From Chloroflexota bacterium (GTDB lineage Bacteria; Chloroflexota; Dehalococcoidia; Lucifugimonadales; Lucifugimonadaceae), in assembly GCA_002717385.1 (NCBI GenBank), contig PBDR01000013.1, forward strand, positions 1-64,000: a stretch of 64,000 bases of DNA, written 5' to 3'. The notes below the pieces were generated by a model that worked only from the letters and a program-made list of their open reading frames with translations, had not been told where the DNA came from and did no database searches. Shown piece after piece: positions 28,482 to 37,500 of this stretch. A program made the translations under genes and the position numbers. Numbering within the stretch: position 1 is the stretch's first letter; each line of letters opens with the position of its first letter.

Positions 28482-29383
28482 ATTCTATAGTACCGCTCTG
28501 CATTTTTACTAAATAATGCAGCCCTTTCATTTTGAGAAAATTCTGACGTAATTTCATCATAAGCTTCCCATAACGTTTTATAATCACTAAACATGGAATC
28601 AACAGGAAAGTTTGAAGCAAACATACATTTTTCTACACCACAAATATTAATCGTTTCCAAAACAAAAGGTCTAATTGAATCTACTGTCCAATTTTGATCA
28701 AGCATTCCTAAAGCGGAAATTTTAACTGATGTATTCGGTTCTTTAGAAAGAGAGTTAAGTCCATTTTTCCAAACTTCTATGTCTTCTGATTTCCTTTTGA
28801 TAGGCATTCCTGTGTGATTAAGTATTATTGGAATTTCTGGAAAATTTCTGGCTAAATTTGCCCCCGCTTCTAATTGCCATGGCCATACTTGCAAATCAAA
28901 ACTTGCATCGTATTTTGAGAGTGATTTATATCCATTTAACCATTTTGAATTAGACATTAAATTATTATGTTCAGCAAATCTAAATTTAGCGTCTTCATCC
29001 CAATTAAGCATATATCGAACACCTCTCCAGTTTGAAAATTGTGAATGTCTTTCAATCGTTTCTTCAACATTTTCATCTAGGAAATCAGCATAACTAATTA
29101 TTGCATTGGGCATATTATTCGAAATACTACTGTCAGAAACTTTCTGTAACCAAGCAGTTTCTCCTACTGGATCTAATTTATGATCCCATTCTGCCTGAAC
29201 ATGTACAGATTTTAATAAATTAAGACCATTAGCATCAGAAATAAGATCTTTAATTAAATATGATTTTCTAATTTGAGTATAATCCCCAACAAAATGATCT
29301 ATCCCTTCTTGAAGCCATGGATATGGGTTGTTTTCTAAATCCCATAAATGATGATGTGTATCAATAAAAGCCGGCACTGCCAT
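28478..29383 (-). CDS. Amidohydrolase family 2 (L-fuconolactonase / PDC lactonase-like)
   Basis: 301-aa TIM-barrel hydrolase. 'FIDTHHHLWD' at the start is the metal-binding HxH segment; 'SVHVQAEWD' , 'LNHTGMP' and 'CMFASNFPVDS' give the later ligands. These are hallmarks of the lactonase-like branch that opens sugar- or pyrone-lactones. It is paired with an L-rhamnose-mutarotase-type gene 12 nt downstream of it in transcription terms (29396-29719 lies immediately upstream), so a deoxy-sugar pathway is likely. Confidence 0.85.
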   Translation of the reverse strand: MAVPAFIDTHHHLWDLENNPYPWLQEGIDHFVGDYTQIRKSYLIKDLISDANGLNLLKSVHVQAEWDHKLDPVGETAWLQKVSDSSISNNMPNAIISYADFLDENVEETIERHSQFSNWRGVRYMLNWDEDAKFRFAEHNNLMSNSKWLNGYKSLSKYDASFDLQVWPWQLEAGANLARNFPEIPIILNHTGMPIKRKSEDIEVWKNGLNSLSKEPNTSVKISALGMLDQNWTVDSIRPFVLETINICGVEKCMFASNFPVDSMFSDYKTLWEAYDEITSEFSQNERAALFSKNAERYYRI

Positions 29384-29395
29384 TTTATTTACCTC

Positions 29396-29719
29396 CTAAT
29401 TTGTATGAAAAATTTCTTTTAGTTGAATCATGTTTCCGTCTGGATGTGTACCTTCTGGAATTTCAAAATAAGGAGCCATGAAATCCTGCCATTTATCATT
29501 AATCTCTTCCCTAGACATCCTTTCTAAAGCAGATGAAAAGGAATCAGGTACCTCAACATATCCAAAAATCAATCCATCCTCACGCATGAACAAAGAATAA
29601 TTGTTCCATCCATTTCTTTTTATAGCTTCGAGCATTTCTGGCCAAACTTTTTTATGCCATTCAACATACTCTTCAAGGTGATCTTTTTTTACTTTCATTT
29701 GAAATGCCACACGTTTCAT
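29396..29719 (-). CDS. L-rhamnose mutarotase family protein (copy 1)
   Basis: 107-aa ferredoxin-like-fold protein. 'VKKDHLEEYVEWHKKVWPEMLEAIKRNGWNNYSLFM' is the conserved RhaM segment with catalytic His and the W-P-E signature. It converts between anomers of L-rhamnose or L-fucose (6-deoxy sugars). It is upstream of and co-directional with the lactonase-like amidohydrolase (12-nt gap). A second, divergent member of the same family starts 86 nt away on the other strand. Confidence 0.85.
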   Translation of the reverse strand: MKRVAFQMKVKKDHLEEYVEWHKKVWPEMLEAIKRNGWNNYSLFMREDGLIFGYVEVPDSFSSALERMSREEINDKWQDFMAPYFEIPEGTHPDGNMIQLKEIFHTN

Positions 29720-29805
29720 GTTGAACCTCTATAATTGAATTTATTTAATAAAGTTTAAACAATCATAGTAACATATTAAAAAATTAACACCGAGGAAAAT
29801 AATAA

Positions 29806-30147
29806 ATGAAAACATTTGCTCAAACTATCGATTTAGTTAATGATCCCAAAATAATAGAAAAATATGAAGAATATCATCGAAATGTATGGCCTGAAGTCAT
29901 AGAGTCTCTTAAATCTATAGGAATTAATAGGATGGAAATTTTCAGATCTGCCAATCATCTTTTTATGTATTGTGAAGCAAAAGATGAATTCAATCCAGAA
30001 ACAGATTTTCAGAAATATACTGAAACAAACCCCAAAGCTGATGAATGGAATACCTTAATGTCTTCATTCCAACGAAAAGTACCTGAAGCCAAACCTGAAA
30101 TGTGGTGGACACCTATTAAACTTGTCTTCGATTCACAGTGGTTTTAA
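29806..30147 (+). CDS. L-rhamnose mutarotase family protein (copy 2)
   Basis: 113-aa second RhaM-family protein. 'EEYHRNVWPEVIESLKSIGINRMEIF' carries the same H-x3-WPE motif, but the rest differs strongly from copy 1, so this is a paralogue rather than a recent duplicate. A GAGG site lies 9 nt before the ATG. The stop TAA shares its last A with the ATG of the next unknown gene (TAATG), implying coupling. Confidence 0.82.
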   Translation: MKTFAQTIDLVNDPKIIEKYEEYHRNVWPEVIESLKSIGINRMEIFRSANHLFMYCEAKDEFNPETDFQKYTETNPKADEWNTLMSSFQRKVPEAKPEMWWTPIKLVFDSQWF

Positions 30148-30485
30148 TGAAAAATTCAAACAAAACAAAACATAAAGAAATATTAAGTGAAATTCACGAA
30201 GCAATTAGTTTATGTGAAGAATATTGTTTACCTATATATGAACAAGCTATTTATAAAGAAATTTCAGAAACTATAATCCCGTGTTTATTTGATGCCCGTA
30301 CATATATTGAGGTAGGTTTTCCTCATTCTCCATCTGTTAATCTCTCTATTAGTGAAGCAATGTTTCTAGCAAGTGATTTAACAGATAAAGACCCGAAATT
30401 TTCTACACTCTTGGCCAAACTGCGCTTGATAAAAGAACACACTAATTCTTTATCAAATAATCAAGGGAATCAATCAATTGGTTAA
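30147..30485 (+). CDS. Hypothetical protein (unknown, helical)
   Basis: 112-aa protein of unknown family, predominantly helical, with a region 'SEIHEAISLCEEYCLPIYEQAIYKEISETIIPCLFDARTY' containing three Cys. The upstream GTG at 30138 is less likely, since the ATG at 30147 overlaps the rhaM stop in a TAATG coupling. It overlaps the TTG start of ybeY by 8 nt, so it belongs to the run leading into dnaX. No function proposed. Confidence 0.5.
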   Translation: MKNSNKTKHKEILSEIHEAISLCEEYCLPIYEQAIYKEISETIIPCLFDARTYIEVGFPHSPSVNLSISEAMFLASDLTDKDPKFSTLLAKLRLIKEHTNSLSNNQGNQSIG

Positions 30486-30945
30486 TCAGCTAATCATTAA
30501 TGACGAATTAACAATAATTACTAAAGAACAACAATATCTGGTAAAGAAATCCATTTCATTAACTCTACAAGAGGAAATTTCCCGTCAAAAGGTTAATGTT
30601 ATTTTTGTAGATGAAAATGAAATGAAGAGAATTAATTTGCAATTTAGAGGTGTTGACAGTGTAACCGACGTATTATCATTTCAAAATAATGTCAATAATA
30701 AATATTATTGGCCTAACGAAAAGAAAACAGACGAAGAATTGTTAGGTGAAATAATAATTTGTTTTTCTCAATTAAAACGTCAAAGCCTTGATAAAAAAGT
30801 AGAATTAGATTATGAATTGGCTCTAATTTGTGTACATGGGGTACTACATTTATTAGGATATGATCATCACACAAAAATTGAAAAAAGAATAATGTATTCT
30901 AAAACTGATAACCTTTTGAAAAACATCTTTTATAAAAATGAATAA
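30478..30945 (+). CDS. ybeY: Endoribonuclease YbeY
   Basis: 155-aa UPF0054 metal-dependent RNase. The zinc site is visible as HGVLHLLGYDHH (three His, near residues 121-132). The 'FRGVDSVTDVLSF' segment is the other conserved block. YbeY takes part in 16S rRNA 3' maturation and ribosome quality control. The start TTG is 8 nt after AAGGGA. Overlaps dnaX by 8 nt. Confidence 0.93.
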   Translation: MVNQLIINDELTIITKEQQYLVKKSISLTLQEEISRQKVNVIFVDENEMKRINLQFRGVDSVTDVLSFQNNVNNKYYWPNEKKTDEELLGEIIICFSQLKRQSLDKKVELDYELALICVHGVLHLLGYDHHTKIEKRIMYSKTDNLLKNIFYKNE

Positions 30946-32590
30946 TTCACAAGTTTTTTACAGAAAATGGCGCCCAAAAATTTTTAAAGAAATTGTTGGG
31001 CAAGAACATATAACAAAAACATTACAGAAAGCTATTGTTTCCGAAAGAATTGCTCATGCCTATTTACTTACCGGTCCACGAGGTGTTGGAAAAACATCAA
31101 CTGCACGAATTTTAGCTAAAGCTCTAAATTCCGAAATTTCATCCTTGGGTGAACCATTAAACAATTCGGATATTTCCCAAGCCATAGATACAGGAAGCTT
31201 TTTAGATTTAATTGAAATTGATGGTGCTTCAAATCGAGGAATAGACGACATAAGAAGTTTGAGAGACAGTACTCAATTTAAACCATCTTTGGGTAAATAT
31301 AAAATTTACATAATCGATGAAGTTCATATGCTCACTATTCCTGCATTTAATGCATTACTCAAAACATTGGAAGAACCTCCAGAAAAAGTAGTATTTATCT
31401 TATGTACTACAGATGCAGAAAAAATTCCTTCAACAATTATTAGTCGATGCCAAAGATTTGATTTCAAGAGATTGTTAGATGATGATCTTATTGGAAGATT
31501 AATAGAAATTTGTAATGAAGAAAATATTCAATGTGAACCCTCAGTCTTAGAACTTATATCTCGTCAATCGGGAGGTAGTTTAAGAGATGCTGAAAACATG
31601 TTAGAACAACTCTCTATATCCTTTAGTGAAACAAATCAAGAAAATTCTTCCGAAATAACAGAATCACAAGCTCGTAAAATGTTTGGAATGGTAGATAAAT
31701 CTGTAGTAATTAATTTTTGTGCTTTTCTACTTAATTCCGATCTTAAAGCTTGTTTAGAATTGGTTAACATAGAATCAGAAAAAGGTGCAGATTTACAAAA
31801 ATTATTTCTTGGATCAATAGATATTTTACGATTATGTTTACTAAAAAAAGCTAACGTAGAAACAGAAATAATTACAAATTTTGAAGTCGATAGCAATTTA
31901 CTTACAATTATTAATGATATTAATGTCAATCATATATTAAAAATTCTACAATTTTTGGTAACAACAAAACCGAATAATAATCTATCATCCCCGATAGGAT
32001 TTGAACTAACTATCCTAAATGCACTAAAAAGAGAAAATGAAATTCAAAATATACCTTCTAATATCCAAGAACAACAAAAAAATTTAAATCAAGATATTAC
32101 TAAAAATCAAATTTCCTTATTACCTAATAATAATAAAAAAACATCTCAAGAAGAAAAAATTATTCCTCCTAGCAATAAAATTACTGAAGAAAAAACCACT
32201 GAAGAAAAAACCACTGAAGAAAAAGAATGGGAAGAAATTTTATGGATGATGAGAAGAACAAGAAACCATAAATATACTATTGGATCGTTATTACGAAATA
32301 CTGAAATTCCAAAAATAAATAATGGGAAAATTTCCTTAAGATTTAAAAGTAAATCCATTCTTGATTTGTTCAAAGAAGAAATGTCTCATCCTAAATCAAA
32401 AAATGAATTAAGAAAAGCTATTGAAAAAATATACTCTCAATCATTAGAAATAGAATTACGTGCACCCAAAGAAGCTGGGACAGAATCTTCAACACTAACT
32501 CGGAAAGAAACTCCTATTGTTAGGCAAGCACTCTCTTTGGGTGGAAAAATTCTTAGTGAAGAAAGTATTAGTCCTAATCAAGGTGATTGA
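30938..32590 (+). CDS. dnaX: DNA polymerase III subunit gamma/tau, lacking the zinc-module cysteines
   Basis: 550-aa clamp-loader ATPase. Walker A is GPRGVGKT (46-53), Walker B is in 'IYIIDEVHML', and the SRC arginine-finger motif is in 'IISRCQRFDF'. The zinc module after Walker A normally reads C-x7-9-C-x2-C-x2-C; here residues 64-80 are NSEISSLGEPLNNSDIS with no Cys at all, the only clear departure from the family. The C-terminal ~200 residues are polar and include a short Thr-Glu-Glu-Lys repeat. Overlaps ybeY and is followed, 66 nt later, by ybaB and recR as usual. Confidence 0.95.
   Translation: MNNSQVFYRKWRPKIFKEIVGQEHITKTLQKAIVSERIAHAYLLTGPRGVGKTSTARILAKALNSEISSLGEPLNNSDISQAIDTGSFLDLIEIDGASNRGIDDIRSLRDSTQFKPSLGKYKIYIIDEVHMLTIPAFNALLKTLEEPPEKVVFILCTTDAEKIPSTIISRCQRFDFKRLLDDDLIGRLIEICNEENIQCEPSVLELISRQSGGSLRDAENMLEQLSISFSETNQENSSEITESQARKMFGMVDKSVVINFCAFLLNSDLKACLELVNIESEKGADLQKLFLGSIDILRLCLLKKANVETEIITNFEVDSNLLTIINDINVNHILKILQFLVTTKPNNNLSSPIGFELTILNALKRENEIQNIPSNIQEQQKNLNQDITKNQISLLPNNNKKTSQEEKIIPPSNKITEEKTTEEKTTEEKEWEEILWMMRRTRNHKYTIGSLLRNTEIPKINNGKISLRFKSKSILDLFKEEMSHPKSKNELRKAIEKIYSQSLEIELRAPKEAGTESSTLTRKETPIVRQALSLGGKILSEESISPNQGD
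32183..32225 (+). repeat. 15-bp tandem repeat inside dnaX
   Basis: ACTGAAGAAAAAACC occurs twice in full (32183-32197, 32198-32212) and once partly, encoding Thr-Glu-Glu-Lys-Thr repeats in the disordered linker of DnaX. Copy number could vary between strains. Confidence 0.85.
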
Positions 32591-32656
32591 TTTCCTATCA
32601 GATTTTTTAATTAATATATAAAATACTTATCATATAAATGTGGTTAGGCAAAGAAT

Positions 32657-32962
32657 ATGAATAAAAAAATGATACAGCAAGCGCAACAAATGCAAGCTAG
32701 GCTAAAATCTCTCCAAGATGAAATTTCACAAACCAAAACAGAATCTTCTGCTGGTGGAGGAGTAGTAAAAGTTACTATTTTAGGAGGAAATAAAATAGAC
32801 TCTATATCTATTGATCCAACAGTTGTTGATTCCGAAGATATAGAAATGTTAGAAGATTTGATTACTGCCGCAATAAATGAAGGTATGGAATTATCCCAAA
32901 AAAATGCAGCTGAAAAAATGAACTCATTAACCGGTGGATTAAACATCCCCGGTTTGTTCTAA
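32657..32962 (+). CDS. YbaB/EbfC family nucleoid-associated protein
   Basis: 101-aa DNA-binding protein. The N-terminal helix (MNKKMIQQAQQMQARLKS), the 'GGGVVKVTILGGNKIDSISIDP' beta region and the 'EDLITAAINEGMELSQ' helix are the family layout. It forms dimers that bind DNA non-specifically and is conserved between dnaX and recR, as here. recR begins 11 nt after its stop. Confidence 0.95.
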   Translation: MNKKMIQQAQQMQARLKSLQDEISQTKTESSAGGGVVKVTILGGNKIDSISIDPTVVDSEDIEMLEDLITAAINEGMELSQKNAAEKMNSLTGGLNIPGLF

Positions 32963-32973
32963 AAAAAATTCAA

Positions 32974-33591
32974 TTGTCAGATACTAATTCATCATTACCA
33001 TCTATAGAAAGACTAGTCGAAGCTTTTCAAAGATTACCTGGAATAGGTCCTAAAAGTGCTCAAAGACTGACTTACCATTTAATTAGAATGAAAAGAGAAG
33101 AATCTGAGGAATTAGCTTCTGCTGCGATTGGAATTAAAGATAATCTAATGACATGTAAAAATTGTTTTAATATCAGTGAAGAAAAAATATGTGGAATATG
33201 TCGTGATGAAAATCGAGATCATACTATGATTTGCGTAGTGGAAGAACCACTAAATGTTTTAGCTATAGAAAGATCAAGAATTTATAGAGGAATATTTCAT
33301 GTTTTATATGGTGTTATTTCGCCTGTACATGCAATAGGACCTGAAGATTTGAAGATTTCTGAACTTATCGAAAGAATTAATCATAATGATATAAAAGAAA
33401 TAATTTTAGCTACAAACCCCAATCTTGAAGGGGAAGCTACAGCGGCATATATAAGAGACACTGTGTCTGAAACAGATAAAAATATCGAAATTTCAAGATT
33501 AGCAAGAGGGCTACCATCAGGATCAGACATAGAATATGTTGATGATTCAACTTTAGTACATGCTCTAAATAGCAGATCTTCTATAAAATAA
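32974..33591 (+). CDS. recR: Recombination protein RecR
   Basis: 205-aa RecR. 'LPGIGPKSAQRLTYHLI' is the helix-hairpin-helix, 'CKNCFNISEEKICGICRD' the zinc finger (two C-x2-C pairs), and 'MICVVEEPLNVLAIERS' the Toprim domain. It loads RecA on gapped DNA with RecF/RecO; recO follows 25 nt later. Starts with TTG; no strong ribosome site is visible, but no ATG lies before the conserved start. Confidence 0.95.
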   Translation: MSDTNSSLPSIERLVEAFQRLPGIGPKSAQRLTYHLIRMKREESEELASAAIGIKDNLMTCKNCFNISEEKICGICRDENRDHTMICVVEEPLNVLAIERSRIYRGIFHVLYGVISPVHAIGPEDLKISELIERINHNDIKEIILATNPNLEGEATAAYIRDTVSETDKNIEISRLARGLPSGSDIEYVDDSTLVHALNSRSSIK

Positions 33592-33616
33592 ATTTTTTAC
33601 CAGAAATAATTAACTA

Positions 33617-34393
33617 ATGCGGAATTTTCATCAAAACATATTTAATACCGAAGCAATAGTTGTAAGAATAAATAACTTTGGAGAGTCTGATCGTCTAATA
33701 AATATAATTACACCAAAAAATGGTTTAATTAGAGGAATTGCTAAAGGTGCAAAAAAACCAAAATCAAGAATTGGTGGACATTTAGATTTATTAAAATTTA
33801 TTAAACTCTCTGTAAAAATTAACAAAAATCTTGCTTCATTTAATCAAACTGAAACATTAAATAGTTTTAATGGATTTAGAAATAATTTATCAAGAATGTC
33901 AAGAGGAATATACATGGGTGAAATAGCCGAAAAATTATCAGTAGAAGGAGCTGAAAATATTGGTTTATTCAATCTATTAGTTAAATCATTACATTTTCTA
34001 GAAAAAACAAATCATTTTGAATTAATAACACGTTGGTACGAATTAAATTTATTAAAAGTTTCTGGTTTTTCTCCGGAATTAAACATGTGTGTGGAAACCG
34101 GTAAAGAAATTCAGCCAGGAAACCATCTTTTTTCTTCAGATAAAGGTGGAATAGTGGATATAAATGCTAACCCATCCGATGGAACTCCTCTAATTCCAGC
34201 ATCAATGAACACAATTAAATTATTAAGACATCTAAATAAATTTGAATGGGAAGATCATTATAAAGTTTTAGTTGACAATCAAACACTTTATAATTCAAAG
34301 AGGATTTTACGCGAATATATTCATTTTATAATTGGAAATCCAATTAAATCTGAATATTTTATGGATGAAATTTTTCATAAAGAAAAAATTTAA
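33617..34393 (+). CDS. recO: DNA repair protein RecO
   Basis: 258-aa RecO. The N-terminal OB-fold starts 'FNTEAIVVRINNFGESDRLINIITPKNGLIRGIAKGAKK', a typical RecO opening. The C-terminal helical domain contains 'YELNLLKVSGFSPEL', where many RecO proteins carry a zinc-binding C4 cluster; only one Cys (CVETGKE) is present here. Anneals and loads strands in the RecFOR pathway. uvrA starts 2 nt after its stop. Confidence 0.9.
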   Translation: MRNFHQNIFNTEAIVVRINNFGESDRLINIITPKNGLIRGIAKGAKKPKSRIGGHLDLLKFIKLSVKINKNLASFNQTETLNSFNGFRNNLSRMSRGIYMGEIAEKLSVEGAENIGLFNLLVKSLHFLEKTNHFELITRWYELNLLKVSGFSPELNMCVETGKEIQPGNHLFSSDKGGIVDINANPSDGTPLIPASMNTIKLLRHLNKFEWEDHYKVLVDNQTLYNSKRILREYIHFIIGNPIKSEYFMDEIFHKEKI

Positions 34394-34395
34394 TT

Positions 34396-37300
34396 ATGCT
34401 CGAATATGAAAAAAATTTGGTTATTCGCGGGGCACGTGAACATAATTTAAAAAATATCAATACTGTTATACCTAGAAATAAGCTGGTTGTTTTAACTGGA
34501 GTTTCTGGTTCGGGAAAAAGTAGTCTGGCATTCGATACTATCTACGCTGAAGGTCAACGTAGATATGTTGAGTCTCTTTCTGCGTATGCAAGACAATTTC
34601 TGGGTCGTATGGAAAAGCCTGATGTAGATAGTATTGATGGTTTAAGCCCTTCAATATCAATCGACCAAAAGGGTGTCTCAAAAAACCCAAGATCAACTGT
34701 CGGAACTGTTACTGAAATTTATGATTATTTAAGGTTAATGTTTGCCAGAGCCGGTAGAATGCATTGTTACAAATGTGATAGGAGGGTGGAAAAACAATCA
34801 GTCCAACAAATTGTTGATTCTATTTTGAAATATCCACAAAATACAAAAATACTCATACTATCTCCTGTAATTAAACACATGCGTGGTGAACATTTACAAA
34901 TTTTAGAAAATATACGTAAAGAAGGCTTTGTAAGAGTAAGAATTAATAACGAACTACATGATTTATCTGAAGAAATAAAGTTAAATCGTTACCAATGGCA
35001 CAATATTGAAATTGTAGTTGATAGACTTTTAATAAATAACAATATTGAAAGAGAAAGACTGTCAGAATCTATTGAAACTGCCCTAAATATTTCAAAGGGT
35101 TATGTACTTATTTGTAGATCTGAAGAAAATTCGGCAGTTTATAATGATATTCCTTATTCAGAAGAGTTCGCATGTCTAAAATGTGATATATCAATTGAAC
35201 CTCTGGAACCAAGAAATTTTTCTTTTAATACTCCTTATGGAGCATGTAAACGATGTACAGGATTAGGATTTAAATTTGAAATCGATCCAGACTTAATAAT
35301 CCCAGATAAAAAGCTTACTATAAATGAAGGTGCAATTAATCCCTGGTCTAGAAACGGAAAGAACTCTCCTGTATATCAATCCTTACTTGAGTCAATTTCA
35401 CAACATTATCATTTTTCTTTGGACACATCGATAAATAATATGAATCCTGAAGATTTATCATTAATCCTCTTTGGCAATAAAAATGAAAAAATCAATATAA
35501 AATATACAAATAAAAAAGGAAATCAATATAGATGGTTAAGTGATTATGAAGGAGTAATACCAAACATGGAACGTCGGTATGTAAATACCGAATCAGATCG
35601 TGCAAGACAAGAAATAGAAAGATATATGCTCCAAAAGCCATGTATAAAATGTAACGGGAACAGGTTAAAACCAGAAGCATTGTCAGTAAAAATCCTTGGG
35701 ATGAATATAATGGAAGTTACTGCACTATCTATAGAAAAATGTTTAAACTGGATAAACCTGTGCAAAAATGGAACTGTAAAAAATCAAAAAATTTCTTCTG
35801 AATTTAAGTTAACCTCAAAAGAAATTTCTATTACAGATCAAATTTGTAAAGAAATTGAATCTCGATTATTTTTTTTGTCAGAAGTTGGATTAAACTATTT
35901 ATCATTAAATCGAACAGCTTCAACTTTATCTGGTGGAGAGGGACAAAGAATAAGACTGGCTACACAAATAGGATCGGGTTTAATGGGTGTCTTATATGTT
36001 TGTGACGAACCTTCTGTCGGATTACACCCATCAGATAATGAAAAACTTATTAAAACTCTAAAAAATCTTCGCGATGTTGGAAATACAGTATTAATCGTAG
36101 AACATGATGAATCTATTATGAGATCTGCAGATTATATTATTGATCTTGGACCGGGGGCTGGTGAACATGGAGGAAAAATTGTCGCTGAAGGTAATATAAA
36201 AATGATAGAAAATAATAATAATTCTATTACAGGAAATTATTTGAGTGGTAAAAAAAAGATTTTAACAAAAACTACTAGAAGAGATGGAAATCTAAAAAAA
36301 ATAAAAATACTAGGAGCAAAAGAAAATAATTTAAAAAATATTTCTTTAGAAATCCCTCTAGGTTGTTTCATTAGCATAACTGGAGTTTCTGGATCAGGTA
36401 AAAGTACACTAATAAATGAAATTCTAACAAAAAAACTTTCTAACTATTTTTACAAAACTAAAGAAAAAGCAGGAACTCACCACTCAATAGAAGGTATAGA
36501 TAATATTGATAAAATTATTGATATAGATCAATCACCGATTGGGCGTACACCAAGATCAAATCCAGCTACTTATACTGGTCTTTTTACATATATAAGAGAT
36601 TTATATGCTTCTATGCCTGAATCTAAAACTAGAGGATATAAGCCCGGAAGATTTTCGTTTAATGTAAAAGGTGGAAGGTGTGAATCTTGTTCTGGAGCAG
36701 GATACACGGAAATTGAAATGCAATTTCTACCAGATGTTACTGTACCATGTGAATACTGCAAAGGAAACCGTTATAACAGAGAAGCATTAGAAATAAAATT
36801 TAAAAATAAATCGATATCTGATGTTTTGAATATGACTGCGTCAGAAGCTACAAAACATTTCCAAAATATTTCACCAGTTAAAAATAAACTTGATGTTTTA
36901 ATTGAAGTTGGACTTGGATACATAAAGCTAGGTCAACCTGCTACTACTCTGTCAGGAGGAGAAGCTCAAAGAATTAAACTAGCTGCGGAATTATCTAAAA
37001 GATCAACTGGTAATACATTATATGTTTTGGATGAACCCACAACAGGTCTGTCATTTGAAGATGTAAACAAATTATTGTCAGTTTTACAAAAACTAGTTGA
37101 AAAAGGTAACACGGTAATATTGATTGAACATAATATAGATTTGATTAAGTGTGCTGACTGGATAATTGATCTAGGGCCTGGAGCTGGAGATAAAGGTGGC
37201 TCTATAGTTGCAGAGGGAACACCTGAATTTATTGCTTCAATAGAAAAAAGTGAGACAGGAAAACATTTAAAAACCCAAAAGTCCATTGTTGCCAACAATA

Positions 37301-37464
37301 AAGCAAAAGGAACGATCAAATCTATGAAAAGTCCTACAACTGACCTCCAATCAGAAAAAAAGTTAGCAGATATTTTAATAAACAAAAATAATAGTATAAA
37401 ACCAATAAAAAAAAGAAAATATAGATACAGACGTAGACATAAAAGGGTCGCTAATATTATTTGA
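34396..37464 (+). CDS. uvrA: Excinuclease ABC subunit A
   Basis: 1022-aa UvrA, longer than the usual ~940-960. It has two ABC cassettes, each with Walker A (GVSGSGKSSLAF near 35; GVSGSGKSTL near 660) and signature LSGGE. Zinc modules show C-x2-C pairs around 'CYKCDRRVE' , 'ACLKCD' / 'GACKRCTGLG' and 'GRCESCSGAGYTEIEMQFLPDVTVPCEYCKG'. It recognises bulky lesions in nucleotide excision repair. The extra length is a C-terminal tail of ~60 residues, very rich in Lys/Arg (PIKKRKYRYRRRHKR), which may add DNA contact. It continues the recR-recO repair cluster. Confidence 0.97.
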   Translation: MLEYEKNLVIRGAREHNLKNINTVIPRNKLVVLTGVSGSGKSSLAFDTIYAEGQRRYVESLSAYARQFLGRMEKPDVDSIDGLSPSISIDQKGVSKNPRSTVGTVTEIYDYLRLMFARAGRMHCYKCDRRVEKQSVQQIVDSILKYPQNTKILILSPVIKHMRGEHLQILENIRKEGFVRVRINNELHDLSEEIKLNRYQWHNIEIVVDRLLINNNIERERLSESIETALNISKGYVLICRSEENSAVYNDIPYSEEFACLKCDISIEPLEPRNFSFNTPYGACKRCTGLGFKFEIDPDLIIPDKKLTINEGAINPWSRNGKNSPVYQSLLESISQHYHFSLDTSINNMNPEDLSLILFGNKNEKINIKYTNKKGNQYRWLSDYEGVIPNMERRYVNTESDRARQEIERYMLQKPCIKCNGNRLKPEALSVKILGMNIMEVTALSIEKCLNWINLCKNGTVKNQKISSEFKLTSKEISITDQICKEIESRLFFLSEVGLNYLSLNRTASTLSGGEGQRIRLATQIGSGLMGVLYVCDEPSVGLHPSDNEKLIKTLKNLRDVGNTVLIVEHDESIMRSADYIIDLGPGAGEHGGKIVAEGNIKMIENNNNSITGNYLSGKKKILTKTTRRDGNLKKIKILGAKENNLKNISLEIPLGCFISITGVSGSGKSTLINEILTKKLSNYFYKTKEKAGTHHSIEGIDNIDKIIDIDQSPIGRTPRSNPATYTGLFTYIRDLYASMPESKTRGYKPGRFSFNVKGGRCESCSGAGYTEIEMQFLPDVTVPCEYCKGNRYNREALEIKFKNKSISDVLNMTASEATKHFQNISPVKNKLDVLIEVGLGYIKLGQPATTLSGGEAQRIKLAAELSKRSTGNTLYVLDEPTTGLSFEDVNKLLSVLQKLVEKGNTVILIEHNIDLIKCADWIIDLGPGAGDKGGSIVAEGTPEFIASIEKSETGKHLKTQKSIVANNKAKGTIKSMKSPTTDLQSEKKLADILINKNNSIKPIKKRKYRYRRRHKRVANII

Positions 37465-37500
37465 TATTTATTTTTTATAAAATGAGTCAAAATTAAAAAA

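Noticed and set aside
36966..37490. 174-codon minus-strand ORF opposite uvrA
   Set aside because: Lies fully antisense to the conserved second ABC cassette and tail of UvrA; no family motif and composition typical of a shadow frame.
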